A model generated the notes under the pieces. The model ran no database searches. It was not told the origin of the DNA and was given only the letters and a program-made list of their open reading frames with translations. The translations under genes and the position numbers were made by a program. Source: Myroides sp. WP-1 (GTDB lineage: Bacteria > Bacteroidota > Bacteroidia > Flavobacteriales > Flavobacteriaceae). From it: a stretch of DNA of 64,000 nt. Below are positions 9,113 to 17,382 of the stretch, in pieces. The first letter of the stretch is position 1; each line of letters opens with the position of its first letter. The stretch is from contig NZ_JACHTC010000010.1 in the NCBI RefSeq assembly GCF_014145635.1, forward strand, positions 1 through 64,000, read 5' to 3'.

Positions 9113-10357
9113 ATGATGTCAGAAAAAATAACTTCAGAACAAGCGATTGCATTAGAAAATCAATACGGAGCACATAATTACCACCCCCTTCCAGTTGTCT
9201 TAACAAAAGGTGAAGGTGTATACGTTTGGGACGTTGAAGGGAAGAAATATTATGACTTTTTATCTGCATATTCAGCAGTTAACCAAGGACATTGTCACCC
9301 GAGAATTGTTGAAGCGATGACTAAACAAGCGAATACATTAATGCTGACTTCTCGTGCTTTTTACAATGATCAGTTAGGGGTTTACGAAAAGAAAATTACT
9401 TCTTTAATGGGGTATGATAAAGTATTGCCGATGAACTCTGGAGCGGAAGCTGTAGAAACCGCATTAAAAGTTTGTCGCAAATGGGCGTATGAGAAAAAGG
9501 GAATCGCTGAAAATCAAGCTAAAATTATTGTTTGTGAAAATAACTTCCACGGAAGAACTACAACGATTATTTCTTTTTCAAATGATGAAGAAGCAAGAAA
9601 AAATTACGGTCCATATACAGAAGGATTTATCCGTGTAGCTTATGATAATATTGATGCACTTCGCGCAATTTTAGAAAAAGACAGTGCCAGTATTGCTGGA
9701 TTTTTAGTGGAACCAATCCAAGGTGAAGCAGGTGTATACGTACCAACAACAGGTTATTTAGCAGAAGCAAAATTACTGTGTGAACAACACAATGTTTTAT
9801 TTATTGCTGATGAAGTACAAACAGGGATTGCCAGAACAGGTAAAATGTTAGCTATCCAACATGAAAATGTAAAAGCAGATATTCTTGTATTAGGAAAAGC
9901 CTTGTCGGGTGGTGCTTATCCAATTTCTGCCGTGTTAGCAGATGATGAAATTATGAATGTAATCAAACCCGGACAACACGGATCTACTTTTGGAGGTAAT
10001 CCAATGGCTGCTGCAATCGCAATCGCCGCTTTAGATGTTGTTTTAGACGAAAAATTAGCAGATAACGCTGAGCGTTTAGGACTATTGTTTAGAAGTGAAT
10101 TGACAAAGTACATCGAAACAAGTAACATCTGTTCGTTAGTACGCGGAAAAGGATTGTTGAATGCCATCCTGATTAACGATACAGAAGATAGCGAGACAGC
10201 TTGGAATATTTGTCTAAAGTTAAGAGACAATGGTTTATTAGCTAAACCTACACATGGCAATATTATTCGTTTCGCACCGCCTTTAGTGATGAATGAAGAA
10301 CAATTATTGGATTGTGTGTCTATTATCGTAAAAACATTAAAAGAATTTGAGAGATAA
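9113..10357 (+). CDS. rocD: Ornithine--oxo-acid transaminase
   Basis: PLP enzyme of 414 residues that converts ornithine and 2-oxoglutarate to glutamate semialdehyde and glutamate, linking arginine and proline metabolism in the cytoplasm. It belongs to class III aminotransferases: 'PMNSGAEAVETALK' binds the PLP phosphate, D233 in 'FIADEVQTGIARTG' contacts the pyridine nitrogen and K262 in 'LVLGKALSGGAYP' forms the Schiff base. 'ENNFHGRTTTIIS' and the length are typical of ornithine aminotransferase rather than acetylornithine aminotransferase. Two adjacent ATG codons (9113 and 9116) can serve as start. No promoter is obvious, and the next gene follows 61 bases later without a clear terminator. 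Confidence 0.95.
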   Translation: MMSEKITSEQAIALENQYGAHNYHPLPVVLTKGEGVYVWDVEGKKYYDFLSAYSAVNQGHCHPRIVEAMTKQANTLMLTSRAFYNDQLGVYEKKITSLMGYDKVLPMNSGAEAVETALKVCRKWAYEKKGIAENQAKIIVCENNFHGRTTTIISFSNDEEARKNYGPYTEGFIRVAYDNIDALRAILEKDSASIAGFLVEPIQGEAGVYVPTTGYLAEAKLLCEQHNVLFIADEVQTGIARTGKMLAIQHENVKADILVLGKALSGGAYPISAVLADDEIMNVIKPGQHGSTFGGNPMAAAIAIAALDVVLDEKLADNAERLGLLFRSELTKYIETSNICSLVRGKGLLNAILINDTEDSETAWNICLKLRDNGLLAKPTHGNIIRFAPPLVMNEEQLLDCVSIIVKTLKEFER

Positions 10358-10418
10358 TTTATAATAGTGCATTTTTTGTTTCTTTTTTTGTTATAATTTA
10401 AAATAAAAGTAGTAACTT

Positions 10419-11033
10419 ATGAAAGCTTTATTAGTAGTTGATTTACAATATGATTTTTTACCTAATGGAGCCTTAGCCGTTCAAGATGGAGATTTAATTA
10501 TTCCTCGTATTAACGCTATACAAGATCAGTTTGATCTCATTGTAGCAACGCAAGATTGGCATCCTTTGGATCACCAAAGTTTTGCTTCTCAACACCCTGA
10601 TCAACACGTGTATGATGTTGTTGATCTGCAAGGACAACCACAAATACTATGGCCAAACCATTGTGTGCAAGGAACTCCAGGTGCTGAATTTAGCAAAGCA
10701 TGGAACAGCACTAAAGTTGCAGCCATCTTTAGAAAGGGAATGAATAAACAAATCGATTCTTATAGCGGTTTTTACGATAACAATAAAATCAATTCAACAG
10801 GACTTTTAGGTTACCTCAATGATAAAAAAGTAACCGAAGTTTACATCTGTGGATTAGCAGCCGAATTTTGTGTGTTTTATACCGCAATGGACGCAAAAAA
10901 AGCAGGGTTTAAAACCTATTTTTTAGATTTTGCAACTAAACCCATAGCTATAGAGGGAATTGAAAAAGCAAAAGAAAAAATGATAGAACACGGTATTGTG
11001 ATTGTTGCTAAAAGTGAAGAATTAATTAAGTAA
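10419..11033 (+). CDS. pncA: Nicotinamidase (bifunctional with pyrazinamidase in the family)
   Basis: Enzyme of 204 residues that hydrolyses nicotinamide to nicotinate and ammonia for NAD salvage. The isochorismatase-like fold shows all expected residues: the catalytic triad D8 ('VVDLQYDF'), K106 ('FRKGMNKQIDSYSGF') and C151 ('GLAAEFCVFYTAMDA'), and a metal site with D46, H48 and H52 ('TQDWHPLDHQSFA') plus H81 ('WPNHCVQGT'). The 'SYSGFYDN' stretch is typical for PncA. The stop codon directly abuts the ATG of the next gene, so the two are almost certainly co-transcribed and perhaps translationally coupled. Confidence 0.96.
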   Translation: MKALLVVDLQYDFLPNGALAVQDGDLIIPRINAIQDQFDLIVATQDWHPLDHQSFASQHPDQHVYDVVDLQGQPQILWPNHCVQGTPGAEFSKAWNSTKVAAIFRKGMNKQIDSYSGFYDNNKINSTGLLGYLNDKKVTEVYICGLAAEFCVFYTAMDAKKAGFKTYFLDFATKPIAIEGIEKAKEKMIEHGIVIVAKSEELIK

Positions 11034-11573
11034 ATGAGAAAATACAACGCAACGAATTTTTTTAAACATACATACTGTGAGTGGACAGAAGTGCCGTTAG
11101 ATAATATAGCGAATCTTTCACCTCATTTTAAAAGTGAAAAAGGCAGTAGTTATTTTTTTACAGCAGATGGTATTTTTAGATATGCTAATCATTGGGGAAG
11201 AGTTGCAAATTGTCGATGGAAATTGATCTCTGATAAAAAGACCAGTCAAGGGTATTTCCTCGGATATGCCGATTGGTCAAGCTTTTATCCCAATGATGAA
11301 AGAGAAAAAAACTATGTTATAAGTGTTAATTTTTTACAAAAAGAAGTGACCTTTACGCATTATGCCTGTCTTAGTGAAAGCAAGGCGTTCCGTAGAAACG
11401 CAAATGATACGGCCAAACGCATTGTCGAAATTAAAAAAATTCTTCTTTCGGATGAATGGTTTAAATACATGAATCATCCTGAGCAAGAAGAAGTTAGAAA
11501 ATATTTAATTACGGGTCTTGTTAACACCAATAAAAGCTTAATCGAATTGAAACGAAGCTTTTTGTCAAGTTAA
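11034..11573 (+). CDS. Conserved hypothetical protein coupled to pncA
   Basis: Protein of 179 residues that I cannot assign. It has no signal peptide and no membrane segment, so it is probably cytoplasmic. Visible features are an aromatic N-terminal half ('YFFTADGIFRYANHWGRVANCRWKL', 'YFLGYADWSSFYPNDE') that looks like a beta-sheet fold, and a helical C-terminal third rich in charged residues. It begins with no gap after the pncA stop codon (TAAATG). A partner role in NAD salvage would be guesswork from position only. Confidence 0.75.
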   Translation: MRKYNATNFFKHTYCEWTEVPLDNIANLSPHFKSEKGSSYFFTADGIFRYANHWGRVANCRWKLISDKKTSQGYFLGYADWSSFYPNDEREKNYVISVNFLQKEVTFTHYACLSESKAFRRNANDTAKRIVEIKKILLSDEWFKYMNHPEQEEVRKYLITGLVNTNKSLIELKRSFLSS

Positions 11574-11620
11574 CAACATGGGCCTATAATGAGAATATGT
11601 ATAATTAAAAAGCAAAAACA

Positions 11621-12208
11621 ATGAAAAAGATCACCATGATTACAGCGTTATTGTTAGCTGGTATGACAGTAGCACAAGCACAAGAAAAAGGTAAATTAGT
11701 AGAAGTTCCAAAATTATCTGAAAAGGTAGGAGCTACGCCGATCAAAAAAGGAAACTGGATTGTTGGAGGAGCTTTAGGATCTACGGGGTATAGTTTTGAA
11801 GACGAAAGCTTCAATATCAATATCTCTCCAAGAGCCGGATATTTCATTTCTGATGGTATTGCGGTTGGACTTGAGTTAGGTACAGGATTTACTACGCATA
11901 AAAAACCATTGAAGAACGAGTGGAACTATAAAGTAATGCCTTTTGTTCGCTATTACTTCCCAGAAGGAGCTAGTGAAACAGGACGTTTCTTCGGACAAGG
12001 TGGTGCAGGTATTTCTGGAACTGACGGATCTTCAAGTGAAACTTCTTTTGCTTTTGCAATCAATGCAGGGTACTCTCACTTCGTAAGCCGTAACGTTGCT
12101 TTAGAGGCTATTGTAGGATACAACTACAGTAAATCTAACCAAGCTAATGCTACTGCTCAAAATGGATTAGGTATCGCATTTGGTTTCCAAATTTTCTTAG
12201 GAAAATAG
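11621..12208 (+). CDS. Outer-membrane beta-barrel protein
   Basis: Protein of 195 residues with a signal peptide (residues 1-21, ending 'TVAQAQ'). The mature chain alternates polar and hydrophobic residues and is rich in glycine ('NWIVGGALGSTGYSF', 'ISPRAGYFISDGIAVGLELGTGF', 'FAINAGYSHFVSRNVALEAIVGYNYS') and ends in the aromatic 'GFQIFLGK', as expected for an 8-stranded porin-like barrel of the OMP_b-brl type. Such small barrels are common envelope proteins; no transport substrate can be deduced. Alone in its transcription unit; a hairpin terminator follows. Confidence 0.85.
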   Translation: MKKITMITALLLAGMTVAQAQEKGKLVEVPKLSEKVGATPIKKGNWIVGGALGSTGYSFEDESFNINISPRAGYFISDGIAVGLELGTGFTTHKKPLKNEWNYKVMPFVRYYFPEGASETGRFFGQGGAGISGTDGSSSETSFAFAINAGYSHFVSRNVALEAIVGYNYSKSNQANATAQNGLGIAFGFQIFLGK

Positions 12209-12240
12209 TCTAGTAAGATTTTTTGTTTAAAAATAAAAAG

Positions 12241-12268
12241 GGTATCTCAGCAATGGGATACCTTTATT
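12241..12268 (+). terminator. Probable intrinsic terminator after the barrel protein
   Basis: GGTATCTC (12241-12248) pairs with GGGATACC (12255-12262) including one G-T pair, followed by a T-rich tail. Confidence 0.75.
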
Positions 12269-12335
12269 TGTTTACAGCTAACAGTTAACAGTTTAGATTT
12301 TGCTAAAAGAGATAAACTTTTCTTTAAACGAAAAT

Positions 12336-12384
12336 CAACCAACAACCAACAACCAACGACCAACAACCAACAACCAACAACGAA
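12336..12384 (+). repeat. Heptanucleotide tandem array (CAACCAA)7
   Basis: Seven head-to-tail 7-nt units, five exact CAACCAA plus CGACCAA and CAACGAA. The array lies between the convergent genes ending at 12208 and 12398. The plus strand contains almost no G. Upstream, at about 12272-12294, is a CAGCTAACAGTTAACAGTTT stretch similar to ones near 33.78 and 48.13 kb. Confidence 0.9.
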
Positions 12385-12397
12385 CAAATCACATCCA

Positions 12398-13060
12398 CTA
12401 ATCCGTACATTCCATTAACAACAAGTCACCACTTTCATACGTGATACTCACAATCCCATCTTCAACAACACTATTGCTCGATCCGGTTCGAATTCCAAGT
12501 ATTAAATCTTCCTGATTTAAAGGATACTTTAAGTTTGTTGTGGTGATACCATTCGCCTGACCAACGGGAATTAACGATAAAATGGTGTCTTTGGTATACC
12601 ATTTCTTATAAGTTGATGGCAATCTAAATATTTTAGAATAATCGTCGAGGATAACAATTTTCATCGTATCCCTATATTTAATTAACGTAGTGATATTCGT
12701 AAAAGTATGATCCGCTCTTTTACCCGTTGCCCAAAGAACATTAGCTGCTTTGATTCCTTTTTCAAGTAAAAAATTAAGCGCTTTTTCTAAGTCTGTCGTT
12801 TCTTGATCCGTACTATGTACGATTTCCAAAGGATATTGTTGCTCTAAATAGGGGGTAGGATCAAAATTTCGGTCAAAGTCTCCAATCAGTACATCAACCT
12901 TTATATTTAATGCGATAACTCGTTCAATAGCCTCATCTAAGACAACAATAAAGGGTGACCATTCTAATAATTGATCTAGTAAATCTTGACTACATGCCGC
13001 GCCATTGGCAATAATTAAAGCGGGTTCTTGATCATCTCGAACGATGTGATGTGATGACAT
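12398..13060 (-). CDS. thiN: Thiamine diphosphokinase (thiamine pyrophosphokinase)
   Basis: Protein of 220 residues matching the thiamin pyrophosphokinase fold, which makes thiamine diphosphate from thiamine and ATP. Key signatures are 'IANGAACSQDLLDQ' in the nucleotide-binding N-terminal part, GDFD at 60-63 (GDFDS in most family members, here followed by R), DQETTD at 85-90 before a helix 'LEKALNFLLEKG', and TGKRADH at 112-118 followed by 'TFTNITTL', as in the usual G-x-x-R-x-DH motif. The C-terminal part is the beta-sandwich. It is divergent from the rhodanese gene at 13189. Convergent with the barrel gene across a repeat-filled gap. Confidence 0.88.
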   Translation of the reverse strand: MSSHHIVRDDQEPALIIANGAACSQDLLDQLLEWSPFIVVLDEAIERVIALNIKVDVLIGDFDRNFDPTPYLEQQYPLEIVHSTDQETTDLEKALNFLLEKGIKAANVLWATGKRADHTFTNITTLIKYRDTMKIVILDDYSKIFRLPSTYKKWYTKDTILSLIPVGQANGITTTNLKYPLNQEDLILGIRTGSSNSVVEDGIVSITYESGDLLLMECTD

Positions 13061-13157
13061 AAATTAGTTCTTGCGTTTGTTAGAACAAAGTAAAACAATA
13101 AATCCTACTAAAAGTCTTTTTTTAGAGTGAAAAAATAGATAAAACACAAAATAGCGC

Positions 13158-13165
13158 TATCTTTG
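13158..13165 (+). promoter_or_regulatory. Bacteroidota -7 element (TATCTTTG)
   Basis: Exact TAnnTTTG match 23 bases before the ATG of the rhodanese gene. No good TTG at the -33 position. Confidence 0.6.
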
Positions 13166-13188
13166 AAGCTATTCTAAGAAGTAAAAAA

Positions 13189-13494
13189 ATGGATTTAACA
13201 CAAGAACTGTGGTGGGAGCAATATCAACAAGATGACAATGCCGTTATCTTAGATGTTCGCACCGATGAAGAAGTGGAAGAACGAGCTATCCCTAATGCAA
13301 TTAACATCGATATCTATTTAGGACAAGGTTTTTTAGATGCTGTGGAGCAATTGGATAAAACAAAAAACTATTACGTTTACTGCAAAGCAGGAGGTAGAAG
13401 TAACCAAGCTTGTTTATTAATGAATCAGCTAGGTTTCGAAAATACGTTTAATTTAGTAGGAGGAATTACTACTTGGGAAGGACCAACGGTATAA
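13189..13494 (+). CDS. Single-domain rhodanese-like protein
   Basis: Cytoplasmic protein of 101 residues made of one rhodanese domain: 'VILDVRTDEEVEERAIPNAINIDI' is the first CH2A-like motif and 'YYVYCKAGGRSNQACLLMNQLGF' holds the active-site loop with the catalytic cysteine (C in YCKAGGRS). It ends with 'LVGGITTWEGP'. Such proteins carry sulfane sulfur as a persulfide; the acceptor is unknown. Preceded by a TATCTTTG element and ended by a compact terminator, so it is probably a single-gene unit. Confidence 0.92.
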   Translation: MDLTQELWWEQYQQDDNAVILDVRTDEEVEERAIPNAINIDIYLGQGFLDAVEQLDKTKNYYVYCKAGGRSNQACLLMNQLGFENTFNLVGGITTWEGPTV

Positions 13495-13519
13495 AAAGTC
13501 AACACATGTTGACTTTTTT
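13494..13519 (+). terminator. Intrinsic terminator after the rhodanese gene
   Basis: AAAAGTCAACA (13494-13504) pairs with TGTTGACTTTT (13507-13517); the stem starts at the stop codon and ends in a T-tract. Confidence 0.88.
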
Positions 13520-13570
13520 ATTATCCTACTCACACCATTGTAGATTCTTTAAATCCCTTATTGTCGCTTT

Positions 13571-14449
13571 ATGACTCGTATTCATTTTATCGTAAATCCT
13601 ATTTCAGGTAAAGGAAAACACAATATTACCGAAACGCATATCAAAACTTTTTTCCCCAGTGAAGAATATGAAGTTTTTGTTCATTTAACACAGCGAAAAA
13701 AGCACGCAATTGAATTGACACAACAGGCTTTAGCACAAGGAGCAACTATTATTGTGGCTTGTGGCGGAGATGGTACAATTCACGAAGTTGCAACTGAATT
13801 AGTAGGGAAAGAAGTAATTTTTGGCGTCGTTCCTGTAGGATCAGGTAACGGCTTAGCTTCTAATTTGGCAATTCCAAAAGACATTGACAAAGCCCTTCAG
13901 TTAATACGCAAGCAAAATATCATGGCTATGGATGTTGGTATGCTAAACGGATCGTATTTCTTTAGTAATATGGGGTTCGGTATTGATGCGACAATTATTG
14001 AACAGTACGAAAAATCAGGAAAACGAAAATTAGGTGCTTACATTCGCGCAGCATTGAATTCGGCTCAACAGTATAAAGCCAAACAAATGCGCGTCACTTA
14101 TAATGGACAAACTAAAGTAGTAAATCCGTTGTTGTTGTTTATTTCAAACTCCAACGAAATGGGGTACAATATGAGTTTGACACCTAAAGCAAGTTTAACT
14201 GATGGATTGTTGGATTATTTGATGGTGCCAAAGATTGGAATCTTAAAACAATTAACCTTTGGGCTGTATGTTGTTCTGAAAAAAACAGAAAAATTTAGAC
14301 GAACGGATTACATACAAACTTCTAAAATTGAAGTTGAGATTAGTAATAGCCCCAAAAATGGAGTTCAAATTGACGGAGAGTATTGTGAATTTGATACCAA
14401 TCACTTTGTTATTGAAGTCGCACCAAAGAGTTTAAAAGTAATTTGTTAG
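13571..14449 (+). CDS. Diacylglycerol kinase-family lipid kinase (YegS/DgkB type)
   Basis: Protein of 292 residues of the DAGK catalytic family, which phosphorylates lipids such as diacylglycerol with ATP. It starts 'IHFIVNPISGKGK', has the nucleotide-binding GGDGT at 65-69 within 'VACGGDGTIHEV', and 'GVVPVGSGNGLASNLAIP', the second conserved block. 'GMLNGSYFFSNMGFGIDA' and the C-terminal 'VQIDGEYCE' are also typical. The enzyme is expected at the inner face of the cytoplasmic membrane; the lipid substrate is not decided by sequence. No terminator is seen after it. Confidence 0.93.
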   Translation: MTRIHFIVNPISGKGKHNITETHIKTFFPSEEYEVFVHLTQRKKHAIELTQQALAQGATIIVACGGDGTIHEVATELVGKEVIFGVVPVGSGNGLASNLAIPKDIDKALQLIRKQNIMAMDVGMLNGSYFFSNMGFGIDATIIEQYEKSGKRKLGAYIRAALNSAQQYKAKQMRVTYNGQTKVVNPLLLFISNSNEMGYNMSLTPKASLTDGLLDYLMVPKIGILKQLTFGLYVVLKKTEKFRRTDYIQTSKIEVEISNSPKNGVQIDGEYCEFDTNHFVIEVAPKSLKVIC

Positions 14450-14514
14450 TATAAAATCGTTTTTTTGTAATAAAAACAACACAAAATCGTGTAAAGAGTT
14501 ATTTTAGAAAAGCG

Positions 14515-14522
14515 TACATTTG
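14515..14522 (+). promoter_or_regulatory. Bacteroidota -7 element (TACATTTG)
   Basis: Exact TAnnTTTG match 37 bases before the lpdA start codon. The -33 TTG is not evident at the usual spacing. Confidence 0.6.
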
Positions 14523-14559
14523 TACATCATATATAAACATCAAAAAAGTTAAAAATAAT

Positions 14560-15963
14560 ATGAATTCATTTGACGTAGTTGTAATTGGTTCAGGGCCTGG
14601 TGGATATGTAGCTGCAATCCGTTGCGCCCAATTAGGTTTTAAAACTGCAATTGTAGAGAAATATGCTACATTAGGAGGAACTTGCTTAAACGTAGGTTGT
14701 ATTCCTTCAAAAGCATTATTAGCTTCTTCTCACTTAGTGGAAGAAATGAAACACTTTGCAGAGCATGGTATTGAAGTAGCTGGAGACGTAAAAGTGGATT
14801 TAGCTAAAATGATCGAACGCAAACAAGCAGTGGTTGACCAAACATGTTCAGGAGTGAAATTCTTAATGGATAAGAATAAAATTACTGTTTTTGAAGGAGT
14901 GGGATCATTTGAAAATGCAACTACAATTAATGTTACAAAAAATGATGGTTCAGTAGAACAATTTGAAGCAAAACACACGATTATTGCTACAGGTTCTAAA
15001 CCGTCTACATTGCCTTTCATTCAATTGGATAAAGAGCGTATCATTACATCAACAGAGGCGTTAAAACTTCCAGAAGTACCAAAACACTTAATTATCATTG
15101 GTGGGGGAGTAATTGGATTGGAATTAGGTCAGGTTTACATGAGATTAGGAGCGCAAGTTTCTGTTGTAGAATTTGCTGATCGTATTCTTCCTACAATGGA
15201 CGGAGCTGTTTCTAAAGAATTGACGAAAGTTTTAAAGAAACAAGGAATGAAATTCTATACTTCACACAAAGTACAAGGTGTTGTACGTGAAGGTGATGTA
15301 GTAAAAGTTTCTGCTGAAGATAAAAAAGGAGAAATCATTACTTTAGAAGGAGACTATACTTTAGTAGCAGTGGGTCGTCGTCCTTATACAGACGGATTAA
15401 ATGCAGAAAAAGCTGGAGTAAAAGTAACAGAAAGAGGACAAATCGAAGTAAACGATCACCTACAAACAACTGCTGCTAATATTTACGCTATCGGGGACGT
15501 AGTTCGCGGAGCTATGTTAGCACATAAAGCAGAAGAAGAAGGAGTGATGGTAGCTGAATACTTAGCAGGTCAAAGACCACACATCAACTACAACTTAATT
15601 CCAGGTGTTGTTTATACTTGGCCAGAAGTAGCTGCTGTTGGTAAAACTGAAGAGCAATTAAAAGCAGAAGGTGTAGCTTACAAAGTAGGTAGCTTCCCAT
15701 TCAGAGCTTTAGGACGTTCTCGTGCAAGTGGTGACTTAGATGGATTAGTGAAAATTATCGCTGACCAAAATACAGATGAGGTTTTAGGTATCCATATGGT
15801 TGGTGCTCGTGCGGCAGATTTAATCGCTGAAGCGGTAACAGCTATGGAGTTTAGAGCATCTGCTGAAGATATCTCTAGAATGTCTCATGCTCACCCGACG
15901 TTTGCAGAAGCAATCAAAGAAGCTGCTTTAGCTGCAACTGATAATCGCGCATTACACGTATAA
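14560..15963 (+). CDS. lpdA: Dihydrolipoyl dehydrogenase (E3)
   Basis: Flavoprotein of 467 residues that reoxidises dihydrolipoamide in the pyruvate, 2-oxoglutarate, branched-chain or glycine cleavage complexes with NAD+. Visible motifs are the FAD-binding 'VVVIGSGPGGYVAAIRCAQLG', the redox disulfide C42/C47 in 'GGTCLNVGCIPSKA', the NAD-binding 'IIIGGGVIGLELGQVY', the second FAD motif 'ANIYAIGDVV' and the catalytic His/Glu pair H445/E450 in 'SHAHPTFAEAIKEA'. Full length for the family. No E1 or E2 gene is nearby, so it is a stand-alone copy. It has its own promoter element and a strong terminator. Confidence 0.97.
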   Translation: MNSFDVVVIGSGPGGYVAAIRCAQLGFKTAIVEKYATLGGTCLNVGCIPSKALLASSHLVEEMKHFAEHGIEVAGDVKVDLAKMIERKQAVVDQTCSGVKFLMDKNKITVFEGVGSFENATTINVTKNDGSVEQFEAKHTIIATGSKPSTLPFIQLDKERIITSTEALKLPEVPKHLIIIGGGVIGLELGQVYMRLGAQVSVVEFADRILPTMDGAVSKELTKVLKKQGMKFYTSHKVQGVVREGDVVKVSAEDKKGEIITLEGDYTLVAVGRRPYTDGLNAEKAGVKVTERGQIEVNDHLQTTAANIYAIGDVVRGAMLAHKAEEEGVMVAEYLAGQRPHINYNLIPGVVYTWPEVAAVGKTEEQLKAEGVAYKVGSFPFRALGRSRASGDLDGLVKIIADQNTDEVLGIHMVGARAADLIAEAVTAMEFRASAEDISRMSHAHPTFAEAIKEAALAATDNRALHV

Positions 15964-15989
15964 TATTTTAAGAAATATATATGTTAAAA

Positions 15990-16024
15990 AAAGAGCCTAA
16001 ATGTCTATTTAGGCTCTTTTTTAT
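15990..16024 (+). terminator. Intrinsic terminator after lpdA
   Basis: AGAGCCTAAAT (15992-16002), 4-nt loop, ATTTAGGCTCT (16007-16017), then a T-tract. Confidence 0.95.
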
Positions 16025-16045
16025 TTATTGTGAAACAAAAAACAA

Positions 16046-16053
16046 TATATTTG
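16046..16053 (+). promoter_or_regulatory. Bacteroidota promoter (TTG...TATATTTG)
   Basis: TATATTTG matches TAnnTTTG 29 bases before the ATG at 16083. A TTG at 16028-16030 lies 15 bases upstream, slightly short of the usual spacing. Confidence 0.6.
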
Positions 16054-16082
16054 TTTCTTAAATACTTAAAACCAAAAGCGAA

Positions 16083-16703
16083 ATGAAAAAAATATTAGCT
16101 GTGTTATTCGGCGCTATTGCAATAGCTGCATGTTCTAGTAGTGATGATAACTCCTCTTCTGTTGATCCTATTTTTTCTCAACCTTATACAGAACTAGCCA
16201 ATCTAGATGAGTTAGTTTCTGGAAAATGGGCCTATGTAGGAAATAAAATAGGCGATAGAAAAGTTGGTTTGGTTGAGGAAACGAATGAATGTAAGAAAAA
16301 AGATTATTTAGTGGTACACCGTACAGGTACCTCTATGGCTATCGATTCTTTATCTTATAACAACTACGGGATGAGAGTTAATAACAATGAAAGAGTATGT
16401 ACAAGTGTTTTCGAATTTCCTAGAATTTCTAGAAACTTGAAATTAACTTCTTCAGGTAACTTATATGCATTGATTACAGACGACGTGATGGAACCTGTAT
16501 TAGTTCCGGATGGGGATAAAGTAGATAAAGATGGAAAACCAATTATGAAACCAATTTTCGTAAGAAAAAGAAAATCTCCTGCTCATCATGATGGGAATTT
16601 AGAAATTGGTTTCCAAGCGGGATATTTGCGTGTAGAAGATTACTTATCGGATTACAGCAGATTGAAAAACGAAAAAGTTTATTTATACTTCAAAAAAATG
16701 TAA
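16083..16703 (+). CDS. Hypothetical lipoprotein
   Basis: Protein of 206 residues with a lipoprotein signal peptide; the lipobox 'IAAC' puts the lipidated cysteine at C17, followed by SSSDDNSSS. The serine and aspartate run after the cysteine fits a surface-export signal in Bacteroidota. The mature domain includes 'LDELVSGKWAYVGNKIGDRKVGLVEETNECKKKDYLVV', which resembles the start of lipocalin-like stress or envelope lipoproteins in this phylum; that resemblance is weak. Cysteine residues in the mature chain could form a disulfide. Function unknown. Single-gene unit with its own promoter and terminator. Confidence 0.82.
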   Translation: MKKILAVLFGAIAIAACSSSDDNSSSVDPIFSQPYTELANLDELVSGKWAYVGNKIGDRKVGLVEETNECKKKDYLVVHRTGTSMAIDSLSYNNYGMRVNNNERVCTSVFEFPRISRNLKLTSSGNLYALITDDVMEPVLVPDGDKVDKDGKPIMKPIFVRKRKSPAHHDGNLEIGFQAGYLRVEDYLSDYSRLKNEKVYLYFKKM

Positions 16704-16724
16704 TTTTTGATACCTTATAAAGAC

Positions 16725-16757
16725 AAGCTTCTATTTTTTAATAGAAGCTTTTTTTAT
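16725..16757 (+). terminator. Intrinsic terminator after the lipoprotein
   Basis: AAGCTTCTATT (16725-16735), TTTT loop, AATAGAAGCTT (16740-16750), then a T-tract. Confidence 0.95.
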
Positions 16758-16783
16758 TCCAAGGAATTTCGTCAATTGTTTTA

Positions 16784-16791
16784 TAACTTTG
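16784..16791 (+). promoter_or_regulatory. Bacteroidota -7 element (TAACTTTG)
   Basis: Exact TAnnTTTG match 23 bases before the ATG at 16815, directly after the preceding terminator. Confidence 0.6.
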
Positions 16792-16814
16792 TGTTTTAAC
16801 TTAGAGAGAAGATT

Positions 16815-17144
16815 ATGGATATAAAGACATTGGTTCATCACAACCTCGATGAATTATTGTATTTAGCAGATAAGAAGGGAATCTTAAATACAGATTTAGT
16901 CGTGAAAACAGGTGCATTTGTTGGCGCAGCTGTACTCAGAGGACGCTATGCCGATAAAAAAGAAGTCACAACAGAGGAAATTAACGGTGTTTTTGGCATT
17001 ATTGGCGATTTCTGTAAGTTGAGTTTTGGACGTAGTTATACAAAGGTGCACTTTAAAAAAATGACAACCTTGGCATTAGAATTAATGCAAGAGCCAACTT
17101 TTGACGCAGATGTAGAGGTTTTTATTCAAGAATTACAGTCGTAA
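16815..17144 (+). CDS. Small conserved hypothetical cytoplasmic protein
   Basis: Protein of 109 residues, mostly helical by composition, without signal peptide or membrane segment. It has the glycine- and alanine-rich 'KTGAFVGAAVLRGRYADKKEVTTEEINGVFGIIGDFC' in its centre. I do not recognise the family. It is bounded by its own -7 element and a terminator, which together with an intact frame supports a real gene. Confidence 0.75.
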   Translation: MDIKTLVHHNLDELLYLADKKGILNTDLVVKTGAFVGAAVLRGRYADKKEVTTEEINGVFGIIGDFCKLSFGRSYTKVHFKKMTTLALELMQEPTFDADVEVFIQELQS

Positions 17145-17167
17145 ATGTAAAAAACGAAACATAGTAT

Positions 17168-17204
17168 AAAGGATAACAGGATGACTGTTGTCCTTTTTTT
17201 TTCG
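17168..17204 (+). terminator. Intrinsic terminator after the 109-residue protein gene
   Basis: AAAGGATAACAG (17168-17179) pairs with CTGTTGTCCTTT (17185-17196) with one G-T pair, followed by a long T-tract. Confidence 0.9.
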
Positions 17205-17382
17205 CATCAAGTTTGGAGAGATAGCAGTATTACAGCAAAAAAAGTTAAATTAACAACATACAAGCAAAGCAACTTGAATTAATAGACCTTGTGCTGTTAA
17301 TAGATTTGCTATATCCTCTGTAAAGAAATATCTTGTACCTTTCCAAAACACACACATAATACTAATATTTTATACTTGTATA

